Made by a program: the position numbers and the translations under genes
Assembly: GCF_013177675.1 (NCBI RefSeq)
Contig: NZ_CP042652.1
Location: 930,001 to 994,000, forward strand
Source of the DNA: Arcobacter acticola
GTDB lineage: Bacteria; Campylobacterota; Campylobacteria; Campylobacterales; Arcobacteraceae
Length of the DNA: 64,000 nucleotides
Direction: 5' to 3'
Part shown: piece by piece, positions 64,000-64,000 of the stretch
How the letters are laid out: each line of letters starts with the position of its first letter
Position numbering within the stretch: the stretch's first letter is position 1
Notes under the pieces: model-generated
What the model was told of the DNA's origin: nothing
Database searches by the model: none
The model's input: the letters and a program-made list of their open reading frames with translations, nothing else

Positions 64000-64000
64000 A

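Overview
The window looks like a chromosomal segment of a Campylobacterota (epsilonproteobacterial) genome, most probably an Arcobacteraceae member. The evidence is very high A+T content, frequent TTG starts, tight gene spacing, an S10-spc operon without rpmD, a short Adk of the Campylobacter/Helicobacter kind, a membrane-anchored MurF-like ligase and a CheZ-type DxxxQ protein. The genus is an inference. I saw no tRNA, rRNA or CRISPR array.

Positions 1-14.9 kb are a surface-polysaccharide (O-antigen type) locus. wbpB (cut by the window edge), wbpD, wbpE and wbpI make a UDP-ManNAc(3NAc)A-type sugar. They are interleaved with a flippase (wzx), a polymerase (wzy) and three GT4 glycosyltransferases, followed by a wbpL-like initiating phosphosugar transferase, an rmlC-like epimerase and a wbpM/pglF-like 4,6-dehydratase. 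The order closely parallels the Pseudomonas aeruginosa O5 wbp cluster. At the expected place of the wbpK/wbpV-type reductase there are only two diverged C-terminal gene tails, each followed by a toxin-antitoxin module (RHH/MazF-like, then Phd-like/PIN). A solitary MNT nucleotidyltransferase interrupts the cluster further on.

Positions 14.9-17 kb hold a pseudopilin, a decayed RelE-like toxin with a small ORF, an orphan antitoxin-like gene, and an exported ATP-dependent DNA ligase. From 17 to 40.7 kb come housekeeping genes (apt, trpB, dedA, pepA, ychF, recO, ppnP, thiL, truD, and a ruvA-ddl-hydrolase-murF-HIT run). Between them lie an unknown 278-aa protein, an HDOD protein, a tandem NosL protein, a superoxide reductase, a short CheZ-like protein convergent with a c-heme chemoreceptor, and a three-gene BRCT-repeat / MoxR AAA+ / VWA module.

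Positions 40.9-51.6 kb are the S10-spc ribosomal operon (rpsJ to rplO, secY, map, infA) behind a consensus sigma-70 promoter. From 51.8 kb to the end: a small HTH protein divergent from a family-4 uracil-DNA glycosylase gene, a lipoprotein, aspS, a ZnuA-like protein, a large soluble tandem sensor ending in a CheW domain, a YgiQ radical SAM enzyme, two different adenylate kinases placed back to back, a CinA/MoaB-domain protein, and a Sel1-repeat protein cut by the window end.

The most interesting items are the gene-tail/TA arrangement in the glycan locus, the BRCT-repeat/MoxR/VWA triad, the membrane-free CheW sensor, and the paired zinc-LID and short adenylate kinases. All family calls were made by reading the sequence; no database search was run.
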